From positions 33,867 through 97,866 of the forward strand of contig JAEUTQ010000017.1 in NCBI GenBank assembly GCA_016787445.1: a stretch of DNA of 64,000 bases, written 5' to 3'. The position numbers and the translations under genes are program-made. The notes beneath the pieces are model-generated. The model was not told the origin of the DNA. It saw only the letters and a program-made list of their open reading frames with translations, and did not search any database. The stretch is from Bacteroidia bacterium. Lineage in GTDB: Bacteria > Bacteroidota > Bacteroidia > B-17B0 > Aurantibacillaceae. Every line of letters starts with the position of its first letter. Position 1 is the first letter of the stretch. This document shows positions 27,318 to 35,761 of this stretch, in pieces.

Positions 27318-27361
27318 AATCATTCTGATATCTTGTTGAAATATGATCCACTTTCGTAACA

Positions 27362-27401
27362 AAAAACCCCGTTTCAGATTATGTCTTTGTACGGGGTTTT
27401 T
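27362..27401 (-). terminator. Intrinsic terminator after the PRiA4_ORF3-like gene
   Basis: Stem aaaaaccccgt (27362-27372) / acggggttttt (27391-27401) with an 18-nt loop; the minus-strand product ends in a T-run. It lies just upstream of the next minus-strand gene's start, so that gene needs its own promoter or readthrough. Confidence 0.8.
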
Positions 27402-27424
27402 AAATGTATTGACAGATTTAGAGT

Positions 27425-28141
27425 TTATCTGTCATCCTCATCCATGTTATCAGAGAAGCCATAATCGTCATCCCCACCTTCCTCACTAAACTCATCTTCT
27501 CCTTCTTCATCTTCAGTTTTTTCTTCGCCTTCTTCGCCTTCCAAACTTTCTAAATCGTCTTCTTCAATACCTTCCGTATTTAAAGCTTTGTAAATTTCAT
27601 TTTCTTCCACATCATCCTCTTCTTCTTTGGCTTTCTTTTTACCGCCGCCTAAAATCGCTGCTAATAATGCGTCTTCTCCGGTAGGCTCTTCTTTAATAAG
27701 AGTTTGTTTGTATTGTTTAGGTTCTTTTCCAACCGATTTCACGCAAACAGGATATTTTGTTTTTGGATTTTCAACATCAATTTTCATCAACTCAATCAAA
27801 AAACTCCATTGTACTTCCGGGTCAAAAATGTAAACAAATCGTTGGTGTGGTTGCTCAATGAATTTTGCAATTTTAGTTTCCGACATTAATTTTTTAGGAT
27901 CCACTTTTTTGCGAATCTCTTCCGCATCAAGTTTTAAATCTTCTTTACGTAAAGTGATTTCTTGGCCTTTTCGCCAGAAATCATCACTCACGAAAAATGA
28001 GGCCGCGTGCTTTTTATCAAACTTTATGGCATCTTGAATAGCATTGTGAAAATCCTCAAATGTTTGTCCCGATTTAATTTCAATATCGCGGTAAACATCG
28101 TCGTTATCTTCGTATACAACTTTGAATTTATAAACAGCCAT
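27425..28141 (-). CDS. PRiA4_ORF3-like domain protein with acidic tail
   Basis: A 238-residue protein. Residues ~1-145 resemble the plasmid pRiA4b ORF-3 family (MAVYKFKVVYEDNDDVYRDIEI, FEDFHNAIQDAIKFD, FFVSDDFWRKG, FVYIFDPEVQW). The last ~80 residues are almost entirely Glu/Asp (EEEDDVEENE, EEDDLESLEGEEGEE, DEDDR at the end), likely disordered. Function is unknown; the family name comes from a plasmid gene and there is no sign of mobility here. It is 8 bp downstream of the GT2 gene and probably co-transcribed with it. Confidence 0.65.
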   Translation of the reverse strand: MAVYKFKVVYEDNDDVYRDIEIKSGQTFEDFHNAIQDAIKFDKKHAASFFVSDDFWRKGQEITLRKEDLKLDAEEIRKKVDPKKLMSETKIAKFIEQPHQRFVYIFDPEVQWSFLIELMKIDVENPKTKYPVCVKSVGKEPKQYKQTLIKEEPTGEDALLAAILGGGKKKAKEEEDDVEENEIYKALNTEGIEEDDLESLEGEEGEEKTEDEEGEDEFSEEGGDDDYGFSDNMDEDDR

Positions 28142-28149
28142 GTAGAAAA

Positions 28150-28899
28150 TTATTTGTTGGGTTTGTAAATCTCCGATTTCATAATACCAAGTCGGTTAAA
28201 GAAATGAACGAAAGATGTTCCTAACACTCCCATTCCGTATTTCATACTACGACTGAAATTAATGGAGCTGGCTTCCGGAAAATACTTAGTAGGACAGGTC
28301 ACTTCTGCAATGTCAAATCCGGCATAAAAAATCTGAGAAATCATTTGATTATCGAATACAAAATCATCTGAATTGGCATGGTAGTTAATGGTAACCAATA
28401 CTTCTTTAGAAAAGGCGCGGTAACCTGTGTGGTATTCTGATAATTTCTGATTAATTAATACGTTTTGGCTAAAGGTAAGGAAACGGTTGAAGATGTATTT
28501 ATACATTGGCATCCCGCCTTTTAATGCGCCTTTGCCTAAAATACGAGAACCAAACGCAACAGGGTATAAATCGTTTGCAATCAGATACGTTAAACTCTGA
28601 ATCAATTTCGGCGTATATTGGTAATCGGGGTGTAACATTACCACAATGTCAGCTCCTAAACTCAAAGCTTTATCATAGCAGGTTTTTTGATTACCGCCAT
28701 AACCTTTGTTTTTCTCATGGGAAATAACGTGTTTAATACCGATTTGACGCGCTACTTCTACAGTGTTGTCTTTACTGCAATCATCTACCAACACCACATC
28801 GTCAACAATGTCAAATGGTATTTCGTTATAAGTACGTTCAAGGGTTAAAGCTGCGTTATACGCAGGCAATACCACCACTAATTTTTTGTTATTAATCAT
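28150..28899 (-). CDS. Family 2 glycosyltransferase (polyprenyl-phosphate sugar synthase-like)
   Basis: A 249-residue soluble GT-A enzyme. VVLPAYNAALTLERT, VLVDDCSKDNT, KNKGYGGNQKTCYDKAL and a metal-binding-like position HPDYQY (replacing the usual DxD) mark a dolichyl-phosphate-mannose-synthase-like GT2. There are no C-terminal membrane helices. It probably transfers a sugar from NDP-sugar to a lipid or glycan acceptor in envelope synthesis; donor and acceptor are unknown. A minus-strand TATTTTTG -7 box (28917-28910) lies 11 bp before the ATG, predicting a very short leader. Transcribed divergently from the LPS transport operon. Confidence 0.85.
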   Translation of the reverse strand: MINNKKLVVVLPAYNAALTLERTYNEIPFDIVDDVVLVDDCSKDNTVEVARQIGIKHVISHEKNKGYGGNQKTCYDKALSLGADIVVMLHPDYQYTPKLIQSLTYLIANDLYPVAFGSRILGKGALKGGMPMYKYIFNRFLTFSQNVLINQKLSEYHTGYRAFSKEVLVTINYHANSDDFVFDNQMISQIFYAGFDIAEVTCPTKYFPEASSINFSRSMKYGMGVLGTSFVHFFNRLGIMKSEIYKPNK

Positions 28900-28909
28900 A
28901 ATATTTAAA

Positions 28910-28917
28910 CAAAAATA
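28910..28917 (-). promoter_or_regulatory. -7 element for the GT2 gene
   Basis: The minus strand reads TATTTTTG (TAnnTTTG). The predicted start is only ~4 nt before the ATG at 28899. No clear -33 box. Confidence 0.4.
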
Positions 28918-28981
28918 ACAATTTTGATTGATAAAAAGGGTATGTAAATTTTTAATTATCCTGTATCTTTAAGGCTTATAA

Positions 28982-30409
28982 GTGCCCCTTAAGAAATTAC
29001 ATACCCTGCTCATAAAGTCGTTTTTACCGCCTTTTGTAATTACCCTGTTTGTCAGTGTGTTTTTATTTTTCCTTGTACAGATTGTAATAACCTATCTCGA
29101 CGATTTAATAGGTAAAGGCCTTTCTTTCTGGACCCTCACTCAGCTTTTTACCTATGCATGGATTGCTATCATTCCGCAATGTATTCCACTTGCTGTTTTA
29201 TTAGCGTCCATTATGACATTTGGAAGTTTAGCTGAAAATTATGAATTGGCAGCCTTGAAATCGGCCGGATTGTCTTTATTCAAAATCATCAAACCGGTTT
29301 TTTATACTGTGGTTATTTTAGCGACACTCACTTTCGTCTTTAATAACTACATTTTACCCGTCGTTACCTGGAAATCGCAATCGCTTTTATGGGATATTCG
29401 TCAGGCAAAGCCTGCCATGAACATAAAGGAAGGAATTTTTTATAACAAGATCGAGGATTATAGTTTGCGTGTAGGGAAAAAGGGAAAAGACGGGAATAGT
29501 ATTAAGGATGTTTTGATTTACGATCACACAGCAGGTATTGGAAATAATGTTCAATTGTATGCGGATAGCGGTTACATGAATATGAGTGCCGATACAAACT
29601 ATTTAATCATAAAATTATTTAAAGGAAACCGCTACGAAGAAATTGAGAACACCCAAGTGAATAAGAAGGCTAAACAATTTTCGCAGTTAAACTTTAAAGA
29701 GCTTGAAGTAAATATCGAGCTCACCGATTTTAAATTAAAACGCACCGATGAAAATTTATTTAAGCATCATTATGAAATGATGAACATATGTCAAATTGAT
29801 AATGAATTGGACACGATTCGAACTCAATTGGAGAGAAAGCGCACAAATTTAAATACGCAGGCAAAAAACTCTTTCTACTATCGCACATCTAATTTTATTA
29901 AGAAGCCTATAGAAAAACCGGTAAACATACGCAAGTTTTATGGCAGTTTGAGCGCGCCTGATTATAATCGCGCTATAGAGAATGCTTTAAATCTTGCACG
30001 TAATTCAAGCGGATTTATAGATTCAGTTAATGATGGAAGCAGAGATGAATTGTACCGTGAAGCGCATTTCGAAATGGGTTGGCACGAAAAAATTAATGTA
30101 TGTTTTGCTTGTATCGTTTTGTTTTTTGTGGGCGCACCGTTAGGAGCCATTATTCGTAAAGGTGGAATGGGACTGCCGGTTGTGATGGCAGTAATTTTCT
30201 TTCTAGCCTATTTTATTTTAACCGAAGCTTTCAAAGGATTAACCACTGAAGGTATTGTGCATGCGTGGTTTGGTATGTGGTTACCACTATTAATCTTCCT
30301 GCCATTAGGAGTCTTTTTAACCTATAAGGCTGCTACTGATTCGGCATTGTTTGATATTGATGTGTATTTACAACCAATTAAAAAATTGTTTAAACGTAAA
30401 AGTTCCTGA
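28982..30409 (+). CDS. LptF/LptG family permease (YjgP/YjgQ)
   Basis: A 475-residue inner-membrane subunit of the LPS transport ABC complex. Three N-terminal helices with the typical LVQIVITYLDDLIGKGL and IPLAVLLASIMTFGSLAENYELAALKSAG (coupling helix to LptB), a periplasmic beta-jellyroll (~130-360) and three C-terminal helices (VGAPLGAIIRKGGMGLPVV). Starts with GTG at 28982; an ATG alternative would lose the first helix. Only one such permease is in this operon. The next gene overlaps (TGATG), so translation is coupled. LptB and the second permease are not in the window. Confidence 0.88.
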   Translation: MPLKKLHTLLIKSFLPPFVITLFVSVFLFFLVQIVITYLDDLIGKGLSFWTLTQLFTYAWIAIIPQCIPLAVLLASIMTFGSLAENYELAALKSAGLSLFKIIKPVFYTVVILATLTFVFNNYILPVVTWKSQSLLWDIRQAKPAMNIKEGIFYNKIEDYSLRVGKKGKDGNSIKDVLIYDHTAGIGNNVQLYADSGYMNMSADTNYLIIKLFKGNRYEEIENTQVNKKAKQFSQLNFKELEVNIELTDFKLKRTDENLFKHHYEMMNICQIDNELDTIRTQLERKRTNLNTQAKNSFYYRTSNFIKKPIEKPVNIRKFYGSLSAPDYNRAIENALNLARNSSGFIDSVNDGSRDELYREAHFEMGWHEKINVCFACIVLFFVGAPLGAIIRKGGMGLPVVMAVIFFLAYFILTEAFKGLTTEGIVHAWFGMWLPLLIFLPLGVFLTYKAATDSALFDIDVYLQPIKKLFKRKSS

Positions 30410-31614
30410 TGCGCGTACTTCAAATCTGTAATAAAGCTCCTTATCCGCCAAATGACGGAAGTTCCATTGCTATTTACAATATGGGAGAGGGATTTATTGC
30501 CAATAATGTTGAATTACATGTATTAACCATTAATACAAAAAAGCATTTTAAACCCGACGATCAAATTCCAAGTGATTATAAGGAGAAATCGAATTATCAA
30601 TCTGTTTATCGCGACGCCAGCGTGACGCCATGGGGTGCGTTTGCTAATTTGTTTTCTTCTCAATCGTATTTTGTATCGCGGTTTTATTTCAGCGAGTTTG
30701 AAAACTCTTTAATAGAAATTTTAAAGAAAAATGTTTTTGATATTATTCAATTAGAAGGTCTCTTTGTTGCTACTTATATTTCGGTTATTAAAAAATACTC
30801 TAAGGCAAAAATTGTTTTACGTGCGCATAATGTGGAGTTTCTAATTTGGGAAAGACATTTGCTGCATGAAAAATCGGCACTAAAAAAGTGGTATTTGTCA
30901 TTACAAACCTCACGTTTGAAAAAGTTTGAACTCGAAGTGTTGCCGAAATTGGATGCTATTGTAACAATTACGGATATCGATAAAGATTTTTTTCTTGAAC
31001 TTGGATTTAAGAAACCTATTTATACCTGCATTACAGGTGTAAACGTAAACTCATACAAGGAGAAAAAGTCAAATAACAAAAAACCAAAGACTATTTTTCA
31101 TTTTGCTTCTATGGATTGGATGCCAAATATGGAAGCGGTGGAATGGTTTCTTGAGAACTGCTGGGAGAAGGTACATAAAACTGTACCCGAGGCTAAATTA
31201 GTTTTGGCAGGAAGAGATATGCCGGAAAAATTCAGAAAATTGAATTTGCCCAATGTGATGGTGATTGAAAAGGTTGCAGACTCAAAAACATTTTACAATG
31301 AGCATGAAATCATGTTAGTGCCATTGTTATCGGGTAGCGGATTAAGAATAAAAATAATTGAAGGTATGGCCTACGGAAAGCCAATTGTTTCCACTGCTAT
31401 TGGTGCCGAAGGAATAAAGTATACTCACGGAAAAAATATTCTCATTGCAAATTCACCTTCCGAATTTTCAGAGGCTGTTATTGGGTTATTACAAAACGAT
31501 GAGAAAAGAAAGCTTCTTGAAAATGAAGCACAATTGCTGGCCGAGCAACAATTCGATAATAAGAAAGTAGTGGAGGGCTTGGTTCAGTTTTATAATTCGG
31601 AATTAAATGCATAG
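30409..31614 (+). CDS. Family 4 glycosyltransferase
   Basis: A 401-residue GT-B enzyme. N-terminal donor-facing fold begins MRVLQICNKAPYPPNDGSS; a retaining-enzyme C-terminal domain contains SGSGLRIKIIEGMAYGKPIVST, the E...E/GMAxGKP signature of GT4. The family transfers sugars in polysaccharide or lipid-linked glycan synthesis. It overlaps the LptF/G gene by 1 bp and the following GT2 gene by 8 bp, placing it firmly in the envelope operon. Specific sugar and acceptor cannot be told from sequence. Confidence 0.85.
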   Translation: MRVLQICNKAPYPPNDGSSIAIYNMGEGFIANNVELHVLTINTKKHFKPDDQIPSDYKEKSNYQSVYRDASVTPWGAFANLFSSQSYFVSRFYFSEFENSLIEILKKNVFDIIQLEGLFVATYISVIKKYSKAKIVLRAHNVEFLIWERHLLHEKSALKKWYLSLQTSRLKKFELEVLPKLDAIVTITDIDKDFFLELGFKKPIYTCITGVNVNSYKEKKSNNKKPKTIFHFASMDWMPNMEAVEWFLENCWEKVHKTVPEAKLVLAGRDMPEKFRKLNLPNVMVIEKVADSKTFYNEHEIMLVPLLSGSGLRIKIIEGMAYGKPIVSTAIGAEGIKYTHGKNILIANSPSEFSEAVIGLLQNDEKRKLLENEAQLLAEQQFDNKKVVEGLVQFYNSELNA

Positions 31615-32773
31615 TGTTTGGCTCGTCATATTTGTTCTCTCTGTGTATTTAATTTTACACACTTATGCTATTTATCCATTATGGCTATTGATTTTTTCTA
31701 AAAGAGAGAGTAACGAGAAACAGTTGTTTAAGTTGGATGAAGAGTTGCCTGAGGTGGCTATTTTAATGGCAGCTTATAACGAAGAGAAAGTGATAGGAGA
31801 TAAAATTGCATCTGTTTTTAAAACAAGTTATCCCTTACAAAAAATTCATTTTTATATCGGTTCTGATGCGTCTACTGATAAAACAGATGAAATTATCCAG
31901 GAATGGCAAAAGAAATTTCCTCAAATTAATTTAATACGTTTTGGCGGACGAACAGGAAAGTCCGGTATTATCAACGATTTATCAGATAAAGCGACGCAGG
32001 AAATTTTTATCCTAACGGATGCGAATGTTATTTTTAAAGAGGATACTATTTTCAATTTGATTCGTCATTTTAAAAATGAAAATGTGGCGCAGGTGGCGGC
32101 TAATATTATTAAAGTGTCGCCCAATAATAAAGGAATCGCGTCACAAGAGAAATCGTACATAGCCATCGAGAATAAAATAAAGCATCAGGAAAGTTTGCGT
32201 TGGAATGTGGTGATGGGAGCGGAGGGCGGATGTTATGCGATTCGTAAAGTAAGTTTTTCAAAAGTGCCACCTAAATTTTTCATGGATGATTTTTACATCA
32301 CTATGAATGTAATTGAGCAAGGCAAACAAATTGTTTTTGATAAGGAAGCTGTTTGTAATGAAGATGTACCAACTAAATCAGCGGAAGAATTTAAACGAAA
32401 AGTAAGAATCTCAATAGGCAATTTCCAAAACCTAATGCGGTATAAATCTTTACTGTTTAGTTTTAACGGCATTTCTTTCGCGTTTTGGTCGCATAAAGTA
32501 TTGCGCTGGTTAACACCATTTTTACTCATCACAGCTTTTATTAGTACTTATTTCCTCATGTTTCACGATGCTTATTTTAAAATTTTATTCCTCTTACAAT
32601 TATTCGGATTCGTAACACCGGTTCTGGATTGGTTGTTGCGTATCAATATTCCTCTCATGCGATTTGTCAGCCATTTTTATCTTATGAATCTTGCCCTGTT
32701 ACGTGGCTTTATCATTTATATGAAGGGTGTTGAAAGTAATGTTTGGCAACCTACTAAACGTGAAGTGAATTGA
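31607..32773 (+). CDS. Membrane-associated family 2 glycosyltransferase
   Basis: A 388-residue processive-type GT2. N-terminal membrane helix, then LMAAYNEEKVIGDKIAS, IGSDASTDKTDEII, LTDANVIF (DxD-like), MGAEGGCYAIRK, FMDDFYITMN (ED-type acid) and a KRKVRISIGNFQ segment, followed by three C-terminal helices. It resembles cellulose-synthase/chondroitin-type transferases that extrude a polymer or modify a lipid-linked glycan. It overlaps the GT4 gene upstream (8 bp) and its stop overlaps the TTG start of the OstA-like gene. Confidence 0.85.
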   Translation: MHSVWLVIFVLSVYLILHTYAIYPLWLLIFSKRESNEKQLFKLDEELPEVAILMAAYNEEKVIGDKIASVFKTSYPLQKIHFYIGSDASTDKTDEIIQEWQKKFPQINLIRFGGRTGKSGIINDLSDKATQEIFILTDANVIFKEDTIFNLIRHFKNENVAQVAANIIKVSPNNKGIASQEKSYIAIENKIKHQESLRWNVVMGAEGGCYAIRKVSFSKVPPKFFMDDFYITMNVIEQGKQIVFDKEAVCNEDVPTKSAEEFKRKVRISIGNFQNLMRYKSLLFSFNGISFAFWSHKVLRWLTPFLLITAFISTYFLMFHDAYFKILFLLQLFGFVTPVLDWLLRINIPLMRFVSHFYLMNLALLRGFIIYMKGVESNVWQPTKREVN

Positions 32774-34305
32774 GAAAACCATTTTATATAGTATTATTAA
32801 GTATTTTGTTTTTTTTAGAGGGATCGTATGCTCAATCAAAGCTAAAGATTCAAGAGAATGGCAAAGTTAAGCAAATTGAAATTCGCCACGCAGGCGTTTT
32901 TCGGTACGATAAAGGAATTAGCGCGAAGCGATTAATCGGGAATGTTATTTGTGCACATGAGGGTGCCGTGATGAATTGCGATAGCGCTTACTTATACGAT
33001 TCTAACAAACTCGAAGCATTTGGTCATATCTCCATTATAAAGGGCGACAGTATTTTTGTGTATGGTGATAAGTTGTATTATGATGGCGCTAGTAAATTGG
33101 CAACACTGGAGGGAAATGTGCGTTGCATTGAAAAAGACATGACGCTTACAACACCGATTCTCACTTTTGATGTAAAGAATTCTATCGCGAACTATTATAA
33201 CGGAGGTACTTTAGTGAATAAGGATAATACTTTGGTAAGTAAAAACGGACATTATTATTCATCTTCAAAAACCGTGGCTTTTAAGTACGATGTAGAACTT
33301 ACAAATCCCGAGTACAAAATGAAGGGAGATACTCTGCTTTATAATACATCGAATAAGACTTCTTATTTTTTAGGTCCGAGTATTATAATTAGCAAGGATG
33401 ATTATATCTATTGTGAGAACGGTTGGTATGATACGGAAAATGAAAAATCACAATTCAGTAAAAACGCGTTGTTGGTTACCAAGGAACAAAAGCTAACCGG
33501 TGACAGTTTAACGTACGACCGTAAATTGGGAATCGGTCGCGCGTTTAAAAACATTAAACTCATTGATACAACAAACAAATCTGTGCTTTATGGCGATTAC
33601 GCCGAATATCATGAAAAGGCTTCAAAAGCTTTAGTGACTAAGCGCGCTATGTACGTACGTATGTTTGATAAAGATTCTTTGTATTTAACGGCTGATACTT
33701 TATTTCATCAGGATATTGATTCGGTTAACAATTTGATTAAAGCTTACCATAAGGTGAAGTTTTACAAAAATGATTTGCAAGGTGTTTGCGACTCTTTGGC
33801 ATACAGCACGGTAGATTCATTGATGCATATGTTTTATATGCCAATTGTGTGGGCGCAAAAAGGACAAGCCACGGCGAAGTTTATTGATGTCTGTGTAGGC
33901 AAGAACGGTATTCATAGTTTCTCTCTTACAACGAATGGTTTTGTGGTGCAGCAAGCTGATTCTTTAATTAATAATGCATATAATCAAATAACAGGAAAGA
34001 ATATTGTCGGGTATTTTAAAGACGATAGTATCCGGAAAATTACAGTGAAGGGTAATGCGCAGATTTTATATTATCCTAAAAATAAAACCAAACTGGTAGG
34101 TTTAAATAAATCACTATGCAGTGATATTATTGTTTGGTTTAAGGAAGGCGATTTTGATAAAGTATCATTGATAAAAAAGCCGGAAAGTGTGACTACTCCA
34201 ATGAAAGATGTGAATATCGATGAAGCGCGTTTAAAAGGCTTCAACTGGTTCGAATCAAGAAGGCCGCTCTCAAAATTAAGTCTGGTTCCCGATTTTAAGA
34301 ATTAA
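32770..34305 (+). CDS. OstA-like (LptA/LptD N-terminal) exported protein
   Basis: A 511-residue beta-jellyroll protein of the OstA family, which bridges LPS across the periplasm. A signal peptide (FYIVLLSILFFLEGSYAQ) is followed by serial OstA motifs: GNVICAHEGAVMNCDSAYLYD, DKLYYDGASKLATLEGNV, LTTPILTFDV, KGDTLLYNTSNKTS, GDSLTYDRKLGIGRAF and ADTLFHQD. It is about twice the size of E. coli LptA and lacks the LptD barrel. The start codon is TTG (32770), overlapping the upstream TGA; the signal peptide begins immediately, supporting this unusual start. Position in an operon with LptF/G supports a role in LPS export. Confidence 0.85.
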   Translation: MRKPFYIVLLSILFFLEGSYAQSKLKIQENGKVKQIEIRHAGVFRYDKGISAKRLIGNVICAHEGAVMNCDSAYLYDSNKLEAFGHISIIKGDSIFVYGDKLYYDGASKLATLEGNVRCIEKDMTLTTPILTFDVKNSIANYYNGGTLVNKDNTLVSKNGHYYSSSKTVAFKYDVELTNPEYKMKGDTLLYNTSNKTSYFLGPSIIISKDDYIYCENGWYDTENEKSQFSKNALLVTKEQKLTGDSLTYDRKLGIGRAFKNIKLIDTTNKSVLYGDYAEYHEKASKALVTKRAMYVRMFDKDSLYLTADTLFHQDIDSVNNLIKAYHKVKFYKNDLQGVCDSLAYSTVDSLMHMFYMPIVWAQKGQATAKFIDVCVGKNGIHSFSLTTNGFVVQQADSLINNAYNQITGKNIVGYFKDDSIRKITVKGNAQILYYPKNKTKLVGLNKSLCSDIIVWFKEGDFDKVSLIKKPESVTTPMKDVNIDEARLKGFNWFESRRPLSKLSLVPDFKN

Positions 34306-34309
34306 TGCA

Positions 34310-35059
34310 ATGAATAGAATAGCTTTAGCATTAATCACCTTTTTGCTTTTTTCTGTATTTTGTTTTTCCCAGGTTATTAATATTGAATCCAAACGTTTTC
34401 ATAACGATTCTTCACGATGGGTTGGAAAGATTGATGGTAATTTCAGTGCAGTAAAAAATATTCAGGAGGTTATTACTTTCGGTTTGAACATTCATACCCA
34501 ATATCAGAAAGGAAAGTCAAGAGTTTTAGCGATAGGGGATTTAGCTTTTATTAAAGCGGGTAATACCGACTTCATGAACTCAGGCTATCAGCATTTGCGT
34601 TACAATTACAAGCTTAATAAATGGCTTACCTGGGAGGCATTTGTTCAAGCGCAATATAACAGAGTGTTGTTACTTGACAGAAGATATCTCGCCGGAACAG
34701 GTCCGCGTTTTAAATTAGTGAAACGAGAGCATTTGAGGATATATACCGCCGCACTCTACATGTACGAATATCAGGCACAGAACAATGATAGTTTGGAAAG
34801 ATACACTAACCGATTAAGCGCCTATCTAAGTTTTAATGTTTCGTTTGGAAAGTTTGAATTTACGAGTACTACCTTTTATCAGCCGAACTTTACCGACTTC
34901 AATGATTATCGCATTGCTAATAATTCGATGCTGGAATTAATTCTTACCAAGCATCTCAATTTAAAATCTGAATTGGTTTTATTGTACGACACGCGACAAC
35001 CTTTGCGTGTTCCGGATTTGGTTTACACGATCCGGAGCGGAATAAGTTATAAGTTTTAA
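34310..35059 (+). CDS. DUF481-like outer-membrane beta-barrel protein
   Basis: A 249-residue exported protein: signal peptide (ALITFLLFSVFCFSQ), then alternating amphipathic strands (TWEAFVQAQYNRVLLLDRRYLAGTGPRF) and a terminal aromatic residue (SYKF), both typical of outer-membrane barrels. The DUF481 pattern (FGLNIHTQYQKGKSRVL, RYNYKLNKWLTWEAF) is recognisable. Function unknown; members are predicted porin-like or salt-induced. It follows the OstA-like gene by 4 bp as the last gene of the operon and converges (4-bp overlap) with the DUF4294 gene. Confidence 0.8.
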   Translation: MNRIALALITFLLFSVFCFSQVINIESKRFHNDSSRWVGKIDGNFSAVKNIQEVITFGLNIHTQYQKGKSRVLAIGDLAFIKAGNTDFMNSGYQHLRYNYKLNKWLTWEAFVQAQYNRVLLLDRRYLAGTGPRFKLVKREHLRIYTAALYMYEYQAQNNDSLERYTNRLSAYLSFNVSFGKFEFTSTTFYQPNFTDFNDYRIANNSMLELILTKHLNLKSELVLLYDTRQPLRVPDLVYTIRSGISYKF

Positions 35060-35706
35060 AACTGACCTGATTCTACCAGTTTAACCGCACGTTCAATCAT
35101 GATGTCTTCTGTGCTGGCATCATATTCTGTTTTCATATTGTTGCCAAATATGCGTGCCACCGCTTGCCACATGACTGCTTCAAATCCACCGCGCATTTCT
35201 TTTACAATCTGATAAGTTGTTTTGCCTGTTTCACGGTCGATGAGTTTCATTAAAATTCTGCCCTGATTGATGGATAAATCTTTTAATTCATCTTCAAATT
35301 CATTTTTTAAATCTTTCTCGCAAATACGGATGTAAGCTTTCTTCATTCGCTCGTTTGGCATCTTCTCCAAAATCACATCATACTCTTTTAATTTAGCGGC
35401 TGCGATAATAGCATAAGGATAAACTTTTTTTACGTTATACTTGATGCGAGTCCACTGCTCGTATTGCTTTTTGTTTTTATAAATATAATCGGTATAAACA
35501 TAAACAGGGTAGAGGTCAACCACAGGAATAGTATCATTGTCTACCACTTCCGCTCTTAGTATGTAAGATGTTTTGGCTTGTGGCACACTTATATCTTGTG
35601 CAGGGCTAAAGCTAAATACGAAAATGAAAGCGGTAAGGAGTGCTGTTGCAGGTGTTTTAAACCTGTAAAATACTTTGGGTAAACGGATATTTAAGTAAGC
35701 ACTCAT
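35056..35706 (-). CDS. DUF4294 family protein
   Basis: A 216-residue protein with an N-terminal signal anchor/signal peptide and a DUF4294 domain (~65-215). Typical segments are YTDYIYKNKKQYEQWTR, NVKKVYPYAIIAAAKL, RMKKAYIRICEKDLKNEFE and FEAVMWQAVARIFGNNMK. The family is nearly confined to Bacteroidota and lacks an assigned function. It overlaps the stop of the barrel gene (convergent) and lies 55 bp downstream of the biotin carboxylase gene on the same strand. Confidence 0.85.
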   Translation of the reverse strand: MSAYLNIRLPKVFYRFKTPATALLTAFIFVFSFSPAQDISVPQAKTSYILRAEVVDNDTIPVVDLYPVYVYTDYIYKNKKQYEQWTRIKYNVKKVYPYAIIAAAKLKEYDVILEKMPNERMKKAYIRICEKDLKNEFEDELKDLSINQGRILMKLIDRETGKTTYQIVKEMRGGFEAVMWQAVARIFGNNMKTEYDASTEDIMIERAVKLVESGQF

Positions 35707-35761
35707 TCTATCCTTTTATTACATAATACGCAAAAAGTAACCTAAAGTTACAGTCCGTTTT

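Noticed and set aside
27425..28141. PRiA4_ORF3-like gene as evidence of a plasmid or IS
   Set aside because: The family name is historical; no transposase, inverted ends or target duplication are seen around it.
30077..30096. TTGGCACG within the LptF/G gene, resembling the -24 box
   Set aside because: It is in coding sequence, the spacing to a TTG does not fit and no gene starts after it, so chance is the simplest explanation.
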